A stretch of 34,462 nt of DNA from CAKOSP01 sp964370755. Its GTDB lineage: Bacteria > Bacillota_I > Bacilli_A > RF39 > UBA660. Positions within the stretch are counted from its first letter, which is position 1, and each line of letters begins with the position of its first letter. The notes under the pieces are model-generated. The model made no database searches and was not told the DNA's origin. It worked only from the letters and a program-made list of their open reading frames with translations. The stretch covers positions 1-34,462 of the forward strand of contig CAYJKL010000014.1 of NCBI GenBank assembly GCA_964370755.1, written 5' to 3'. Of this stretch, positions 29,966 through 34,462 are shown piece after piece. The position numbers and the translations under genes are program-made.

Positions 29966-30414
29966 AGTGAACTATTACTGTCTGTTAGCTTTCTTGCAGT
30001 TCTTTTTGCAACCATCATATGTTGTGAAATATTAGTTTCTATATCATCTAAACCTAATTTAGATACATTTGATACAGTTACTACTTCTTTCATAGTATCA
30101 ATAGTTACTTTTCCCCATATAATACCTGAATATACATGTAAATCATTGAATAAATCTGGAGTTATTGATTTTAAGAAATATCCAAATACTACTCTTTTTT
30201 GTCCAACTATTATTCTTTTGTTAGTAAGTACTACTACACATGATGTGAATATATCGTAGAATCTGTCATTTTTTTGACCAACAAATGCAAATAATATTTT
30301 TTCATTTGCGTTTAGATGTTTTTCTACTACTTCACAGTGTCTGTTTACTCTCCAAGCTACTCCGCCCGGATTATTTTTTATATAAGAATTTACCGCTTCT
30401 CTTAATGCGCTCAT
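29962..30414 (-). CDS. Bacterial PH-domain protein
   Basis: About 150 residues, cytoplasmic. Core pattern: HLNANEKILFAFVGQKND, VVLTNKRIIVGQKRVVFGYFLKSI, then strands GIIWGKVTIDTMKEVVTV and a final helix, matching the bacterial PH-like (bPH) family. The role is unknown; some members bind membranes or partners. The ATG at 30414 is preferred over GTG 30426 because GGGTG lies 6 bases before it. Downstream, the membrane-anchored gene overlaps by ATGA. Confidence 0.8.
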   Translation of the reverse strand: MSALREAVNSYIKNNPGGVAWRVNRHCEVVEKHLNANEKILFAFVGQKNDRFYDIFTSCVVVLTNKRIIVGQKRVVFGYFLKSITPDLFNDLHVYSGIIWGKVTIDTMKEVVTVSNVSKLGLDDIETNISQHMMVAKRTARKLTDSNSSL

Positions 30415-30461
30415 ATTATCACCCACTTATATTTTATAATGTTTTTCACTTTTTAGCAACA

Positions 30462-30734
30462 TTAATTTTCAATTACTGCACTTTCTGCTTTTTTTTGGTT
30501 CATCATATCGGCTATATTATCACCAATACTATAAATCCCTGTTGAAAATATTCCAGCCATTGTTACCGAGTATGAAAAGTCCTGTGTATTGATATAGTAT
30601 ATTATAGATATAGTAAGACCAATTAAAATATTTTGTAGTGGAATTATTTTATTATTTATCCACGGTATTTTTGTTGCAATATAACCACATATTGTAGTTA
30701 TTAACATAGTTGCAAATGTTATTGTTTCTTCCAT
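30462..30734 (-). CDS. Small holin-like membrane protein
   Basis: 90 residues with three hydrophobic segments (~6-22, ~33-50, ~57-74) and a polar C-terminus (MNQKKAESAVIEN). Size and layout are like phage holins, but no phage gene is nearby, so a chromosomal small membrane protein is just as likely. AGGGAGG precedes ATG 30734. Confidence 0.6.
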   Translation of the reverse strand: MEETITFATMLITTICGYIATKIPWINNKIIPLQNILIGLTISIIYYINTQDFSYSVTMAGIFSTGIYSIGDNIADMMNQKKAESAVIEN

Positions 30735-30801
30735 TTAGTCCTCCCTTCACTATAACTTATTCAGGTCTTGATTATTTGTAAATTAGATATGTCTATACAA
30801 T

Positions 30802-30826
30802 AAAAAAACGAACTACATTTAGTTCG
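30802..30826 (-). terminator. Terminator after tmRNA
   Basis: CGAACTA-CATT-TAGTTCG stem followed by seven Ts on the minus strand. Confidence 0.9.
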
Positions 30827-30839
30827 ATCATTCTCTCTA

Positions 30840-31208
30840 TGGTGGAGCAGAGGGGAATTGAACCCCTGTCCAATATACTATAGTACACAATATCTACAAG
30901 TTTAGCTTAACTTAAAATTTCCTTTATAAATGGCTTAAGACTAACCTAATTACAAAGTAAGTTTAGAAAAATTTCGAGTAATACATCCAAACACTATATT
31001 ACTTATATTTTGTATTTATAATCCTCTATCCTATACTACAAAAATTATAGGTAGAAGAGCTCCTTTAACCTTCTATTAGGCAAATGAATAATTCATGTTA
31101 GGAGCGAAACCTGTATTAGTTTCGTCATTTAATTTTTTGTTGCATTTAAAGTATGCCTACTACTTGCAATCATGCATATACATATATGTCGAAAGCCAAT
31201 GCTGCCCC
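30840..31208 (-). ncRNA. ssrA: Transfer-messenger RNA (tmRNA), one-piece
   Basis: 369 bases with encoded CCA. The 5' end GGGGCAGCATTGGCTTTCGAC and the 3' end GGGTTCAATTCCCCTCTGCTCC plus ACCA form the tRNA-like part (GGGGCAG pairs with CTGCTCC). The mRNA part contains an open frame ending ...APNMNYSFA and TAA TAG. It rescues stalled ribosomes and tags the unfinished protein. The resume codon is best placed just after TTTAAATGC (first tag codon AAC), but this is uncertain by one or two codons. No SmpB gene is in the window. Confidence 0.96.
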
Positions 31209-31216
31209 ATGTTTAC

Positions 31217-31245
31217 ATTATAGCATAATATTTACAAAAAGTCTA
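31217..31245 (-). promoter_or_regulatory. tmRNA promoter
   Basis: TATAAT (31217-31222) and TAGACT (31240-31245), 17-base spacer, on the minus strand; start near the mature 5' end. Confidence 0.6.
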
Positions 31246-31313
31246 CTTTCTACATTAAATGATTTATGTATTATTAATATTATTTTTTCATATTATTTAT
31301 AAAGGATGAGTTT

Positions 31314-31742
31314 ATGAAAAAAAATTATTTTATTATATTTTTACCTCTTATTTTAGGTGTTATTTCTTCTTTATTTATTGATAGTAGTTTATATGGTATT
31401 AATTTACCTCCTTTTATGCCTCCTAACTATGTTTTTGGGTTAGTATGGAGTATTTTATATTTACTGATGGGTTATTCCTTATATCTTGTCTATGAATCGT
31501 CTTCGTGTGTAAAGGCATTTATTTTTCAATTTATATTTAATGTTACTTGGTCATTTATATTTTTTAATTTTAAATTGTATTTAGTTGCTCTTATATGGAT
31601 AATAATACTAATTATGCTTGTTATTAACATGTTATTAACATTTATCTTAGAAAATAAAAAAGCAGCTATAATAAATCTGCCTTATGTTTTATGGTTACTA
31701 ATTGCACTATATTTATCTTCTGGTGTTTTTATTCTTAATTGA
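31314..31742 (+). CDS. TspO/MBR family membrane protein
   Basis: 142 residues, five membrane helices. Family motifs: LPPFMPPNYVFGLVWSILYLLMGYSLYLVY near the N-terminus, FNVTWSFIFF in the middle and LPYVLWLLIALYLS near the end. TspO proteins bind tetrapyrroles and sterol-like ligands; the bacterial role is linked to stress. AAAGGATGAG precedes ATG 31314. Stop TGA at 31740-31742 shows that TGA is a real stop here. It converges on tsaD and overlaps it by 8 bases at the tails. Confidence 0.9.
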   Translation: MKKNYFIIFLPLILGVISSLFIDSSLYGINLPPFMPPNYVFGLVWSILYLLMGYSLYLVYESSSCVKAFIFQFIFNVTWSFIFFNFKLYLVALIWIIILIMLVINMLLTFILENKKAAIINLPYVLWLLIALYLSSGVFILN

Positions 31743-32742
31743 CAATATTAATGTGGCTTACTGCATTTAGTGCAAGTGTTGTAAATTCCTTTTTGATATA
31801 TAGTGGGTATGCCGCTACACCTATCATTGCTGCATTGTCTGTACAGTATGTAAAACTTGGAACTAGTAATTTGCCTTCATTGTTAATAACAATTTCTTCT
31901 ACTTTGCTTCTTAAATATTTGTTAGCAGATACTCCTCCAGCTACAATTACATTTTTAATATTAGTATTTTGCATTGCTAAGCCCAATTTTCTTGTAACTT
32001 GTTCTACTGCAACTTCTTGAAAACTTCTAGCGAGGTCATTTTTTCTAATTTCATTTCCTCTCATTTTTTCGTTGTTAACTAAATTTATTACGCTGCTTTT
32101 AAGTCCACTGTAACTAAAGTTGTATGAATCATCATTCATTGGTTTGGGTAAATTGTAAGTATGTTCTCCTAGCAATGCAGCTTTTTCTACTCCTGGTCCA
32201 CCTGGGTATGGTATACCTAAAACTCTAGCAACTTTATCGTAAGCCTCTCCTATTGCATCATCAACAGTAGATCCTAACATTTCAAAATCATAATCACTAT
32301 TCATTTTTACTATTTCGGTATGTCCTCCGCTTACGACTAACGCTAAAGCAGGAAACTTATATTCATATTCTAACTTAGAGGCATATATATGACCTATTAA
32401 GTGATTAACTTTAATGAGAGGTTTATTTAGAATATACGATATTGTTTTGGCAAATTCTATTCCAACTAATAAAGACCCCATTAATCCTGGAGCATATGCT
32501 ACTGCTACTGCATCGATATTATTTATATCAAAATTACCTAGTCTTAGAGTTTGTTCTAATACCATAGTAATATTTTCACAGTGCATTCTAGATGCTATTT
32601 CTGGTACTACACCACCAAATTGTTCATGTGTTTTCATTTGTGTTAGAATAGTATCAGAAATAACTTCTTTTCCATTTTTTACGATAGCAACACTTGTTTC
32701 ATCACAAGTAGTTTCTACCGCCAAAATATAAACATCTTTCAT
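31735..32742 (-). CDS. tsaD: tRNA N6-threonylcarbamoyladenosine synthase subunit TsaD
   Basis: 335 residues, the usual length. Transfers threonylcarbamoyl to A37 of ANN-decoding tRNAs. Motifs: ETTCDETSVAIV, HEQFGGVVPEIASRMH (metal-binding H), NHLIGHIYA (second H), LVVSGGHTEIV, DDAIGEAYDKVAR, GGVSANKYLR and TDNAAMIG. Start ATG 32742 overlaps the rimI stop by 4 bases. The last gene of the tsaE-tsaB-rimI-tsaD set. Confidence 0.98.
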   Translation of the reverse strand: MKDVYILAVETTCDETSVAIVKNGKEVISDTILTQMKTHEQFGGVVPEIASRMHCENITMVLEQTLRLGNFDINNIDAVAVAYAPGLMGSLLVGIEFAKTISYILNKPLIKVNHLIGHIYASKLEYEYKFPALALVVSGGHTEIVKMNSDYDFEMLGSTVDDAIGEAYDKVARVLGIPYPGGPGVEKAALLGEHTYNLPKPMNDDSYNFSYSGLKSSVINLVNNEKMRGNEIRKNDLARSFQEVAVEQVTRKLGLAMQNTNIKNVIVAGGVSANKYLRSKVEEIVINNEGKLLVPSFTYCTDNAAMIGVAAYPLYIKKEFTTLALNAVSHINIVN

Positions 32743-33155
32743 ATTTTTTCCTTTTTCATTATATAAGCATCTTCATCTTTATAATATTTATTTCTAGTTG
32801 ACAATATTTTAAAATTAAATTTTTTATACAAATTTATTGCCTTTTCATTATTAATATTAACTTCTAAAAAAGTATCTATATTGTAGTTATCAAACAAATA
32901 ATTAATTAGTTTTGTTGCTATCTTTTTTTGTTGATAAGTTTCTTTAACTGCAATATCTAATATTTCCATCTCATCTTGAAGTAACTGCACTATTAAGAAA
33001 CCTACTATAGATCCTAAATCTTCATAAACTATTACTAATTTATTGCTATCTGATATGTATTTTTCAATATTATTAACATCTTTAAAATCTTCTGTTAATA
33101 ATGTTCCGATTTCATTTATTGATATAATATCTTCTTGAACTGCTTTTCTAATCAT
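32739..33155 (-). CDS. rimI: GNAT acetyltransferase, RimI-like
   Basis: 138 residues. GNAT fold with the acetyl-CoA site in IAVKETYQQKKIATKLINYL, followed by FLEVNINNEKAINLYKKFNFK and the closing EDAYIMKK. The usual Q/R-x-x-G-x-G/A loop reads QQKKIA, so it lacks the standard glycine. In Bacilli rimI lies between tsaB and tsaD, as here; N-terminal acetylation of ribosomal S18 is known for E. coli RimI only. Overlaps both neighbours by 4 bases. Confidence 0.9.
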   Translation of the reverse strand: MIRKAVQEDIISINEIGTLLTEDFKDVNNIEKYISDSNKLVIVYEDLGSIVGFLIVQLLQDEMEILDIAVKETYQQKKIATKLINYLFDNYNIDTFLEVNINNEKAINLYKKFNFKILSTRNKYYKDEDAYIMKKEKI

Positions 33156-33706
33156 TTTTTCTCTACATCTATTAATTTTACATAAATTGGATTAACTTTA
33201 TGTGGATTTATACTTTCTTTTTCTTTACAATAAGTAATTAATCTATAGTCGTCTATAGTAACGTTTGTTTTTACGTCGTATTTCTGACTAAAATTTTCAA
33301 ATTCTAATTTAGTTAAATACTGATAGTCTCCGATTAATTCATTATTTTTATTAAATATAGCTACAAAATATCCATTATTTTCTTCTAGAGCTACAATTTT
33401 TTGCTCTAAATTAAGTGATACTGCCATTTCTTCTAGAGTTGTTATCGTTTTTATTGGAATATCTTTTATATATGCCATAGTTTTAGCAATAGTTACACCT
33501 AATCTTACTCCAGTAAATGATCCTGGACCATTTGCTACTATAATTTCATCTGGCAGGTTATCTTCCAATGCTTTTTTAATTGTAGGCATGATAAACTGAC
33601 TATTATTAGTCTGTCCAGTTATACTTTCTTCTTTTATTACTTTGTTTTTGTTAAAAACTTTGATAATAATTTTTTTAGTACATGTATTTATATATAGTGT
33701 TTTCAT
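33152..33706 (-). CDS. tsaB: TsaB, t6A synthesis scaffold protein
   Basis: 184 residues, shorter than the ~220-240 of Bacillus. An ASKHA-fold relative of TsaD with no catalytic role itself; it binds TsaD and TsaE. Motifs: start LYINTCTK in place of the usual LAIDTS, then PDEIIVANGPGSFTGVRLGVTIAKTMAY, TLEEMAVSL. The C-terminal segment is truncated compared with longer members. It follows tsaE directly (TAG-ATG) and overlaps rimI by 4. Confidence 0.94.
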   Translation of the reverse strand: MKTLYINTCTKKIIIKVFNKNKVIKEESITGQTNNSQFIMPTIKKALEDNLPDEIIVANGPGSFTGVRLGVTIAKTMAYIKDIPIKTITTLEEMAVSLNLEQKIVALEENNGYFVAIFNKNNELIGDYQYLTKLEFENFSQKYDVKTNVTIDDYRLITYCKEKESINPHKVNPIYVKLIDVEKK

Positions 33707-34159
33707 CTATAAAACCGTGCTACAAATATCTTCATATATTTTACCATGAGGAAATAGTTTAATAACTCTAGTATTTTCATCATGAATTTTAATAAAGATA
33801 TCTAACCTTTCTGTTGGTAATTTATTTTCAATGATTTCTGACCATTCTATAATAGATACTCCTCCCTTAGAAAAGTAATCTTCTATACCGATTTCATCAT
33901 TTCCATCTTCTAATCTATATACGTCCATATGATATAGAGGTAATTCACCTGCTGTGTATTCCTTAATAATATTGAATGTTGGGCTTGTAATAGTCTCATC
34001 TATTCCAAGTGCACTCGCAAATCCTTTTGTAAATACAGTTTTTCCTGATCCAAGCTCTCCATTTAAGCATATAATCATATTTTCAAACTTTTCGCTTTCA
34101 ATATTTTCAGCTAATCTTAGCGTATCATCTAGACTTTTAGATATATATTTATATTCCAT
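33707..34159 (-). CDS. tsaE: TsaE, t6A synthesis ATPase
   Basis: About 150 residues. Walker A GELGSGKTVFTKG, SPTFNIIKEY, the YHMDVYRL motif and IIEWSEII are all present. It recycles the TsaB-TsaD complex by ATP hydrolysis. GTG 34168 is in frame, but ATG 34159 sits at good distance from TTAGGTG, so I choose 34159. It is the first gene of the operon. Confidence 0.96.
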   Translation of the reverse strand: MEYKYISKSLDDTLRLAENIESEKFENMIICLNGELGSGKTVFTKGFASALGIDETITSPTFNIIKEYTAGELPLYHMDVYRLEDGNDEIGIEDYFSKGGVSIIEWSEIIENKLPTERLDIFIKIHDENTRVIKLFPHGKIYEDICSTVL

Positions 34160-34176
34160 TTTTATCACCTAATTAA

Positions 34177-34205
34177 ATTATAATGTATAACTAATTTCTT
34201 GTAAA
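34177..34205 (-). promoter_or_regulatory. Promoter of the tsaEB-rimI-tsaD operon
   Basis: TTTACA (34200-34205), 17-base spacer, TATAAT (34177-34182) on the minus strand; transcription would start near 34170, giving a very short leader. Confidence 0.75.
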
Positions 34206-34256
34206 CATATTTAATAAAAAATTACATTTATTTTACTAAATTATTGCAAAAAAAAA

Positions 34257-34358
34257 ATGGCGACTACCTATTTTTGCTTGCGCTATCGTCGGCGTATTAG
34301 GGCTTAACTTCTCTGTTCGGTATGGGAAGAGGTATATCTCCTAAGCTATCGTCACCAA
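34257..34358 (-). rRNA. rrf: 5S ribosomal RNA
   Basis: The ends TGGTGAC and GTCGCCA pair as helix I; internal CCCATACCGAACAGAGAAG and TTAAGCCC are 5S hallmarks. At about 101 bases it is short for the class. A T-run follows on the minus strand and probably terminates the operon. Confidence 0.93.
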
Positions 34359-34419
34359 TAAGGATTTTGTCCTTTAAAAACCTGATAATGCAACACTCAT
34401 CTATTTAAAAAATATAAAT

Positions 34420-34462
34420 AGTTAAATCCTCGATTTATTAGTACTAGTCAACTCAACGTATC
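34420..34462 (-). rRNA. rrl: 3' end of 23S ribosomal RNA (partial)
   Basis: The last bases of the window, on the minus strand, read GAGTTGACTAGTACTAATAA then ATCGAGGATTTAAC, the conserved 3' end of 23S. The rest lies outside. Spacer to 5S: about 60 bases. Confidence 0.9.

Noticed and set aside
30462..30734. Prophage remnant suggested by the holin-like gene
   Set aside because: No endolysin, capsid, integrase or att repeats nearby; LysM protein is separated and lacks a lytic domain.
1..34462. CRISPR array or TGA-as-Trp genetic code
   Set aside because: No regularly spaced repeats; TGA serves as a genuine stop in tspO and in ATGA gene overlaps, and Trp codons are TGG.

Overview
The window is strongly AT-rich chromosomal DNA from a walled, low-GC Gram-positive bacterium (Firmicutes/Bacilli). 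Evidence: LysM and M23 cell-wall proteins, strong AGGAGG ribosome-binding sites, a Firmicutes-type L10 leader, one-piece tmRNA and many short lysine/asparagine/glutamate-rich membrane proteins. TGA is used as a stop (TspO gene, and the ATGA gene overlaps), so this is code 11 and not Mycoplasma/Spiroplasma code 4. An uncultured gut Bacilli lineage such as RF39 would fit, but that is inference. One 100-N scaffold gap (22429-22528) suggests a metagenome or draft assembly. Nearly everything is on the minus strand, so transcription runs from high to low coordinates; no gene-free stretch exceeds 300 bases.

Right edge (34.4-30.4 kb, housekeeping): the 3' end of 23S rRNA, 5S rRNA, the t6A tRNA-modification operon tsaE-tsaB-rimI-tsaD, a convergent TspO gene, tmRNA, and a small membrane protein. 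Next (30.4-25.4 kb) come a bacterial PH-domain protein, membrane-anchored unknowns, a three-LysM protein, tRNA-Cys, a SipW-type signal peptidase and an XRE regulator. From 25.2 to 20.6 kb lie a 502-residue coiled-coil protein translationally coupled to a small protein, a membrane-anchored Lys/Glu-rich protein broken by the assembly gap, and a TtcA-like tRNA thiolase. From 20.5 to 18.7 kb a TetR regulator leads two paralogous membrane-anchored thioredoxin-fold proteins.

Centre (18.7-5.1 kb, the most interesting part): a nearly complete type IV secretion (T4SS) locus of Gram-positive architecture. In transcription order it holds a pilin-like VirB2 protein, a large VirB6-like channel protein, a PrgI-family protein, a TrsD-like protein, the VirB4 ATPase, a peptidoglycan hydrolase with two M23 domains plus a lysozyme-like domain, two tandem VirB8/TcpC-like paralogs, and a VirD4 coupling ATPase. 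An Ig-like surface protein is divergently transcribed from the same intergenic region. No relaxase, integrase, transposase or attachment repeat is visible; the locus sits between conserved chromosomal genes. The extracellular parts of the pilin, VirB6-like protein, hydrolase and Ig-like protein contain many cysteines, and the neighbouring TetR-regulated CxxC proteins could form their disulfides (inference).

Left edge (5.1-0 kb): a rhodanese-like protein, a TVP38/DedA-type membrane protein, an MscS channel, then the ribosomal-protein genes rplK-rplA and rplJ-rplL with their leaders, and a small membrane protein of unknown function.
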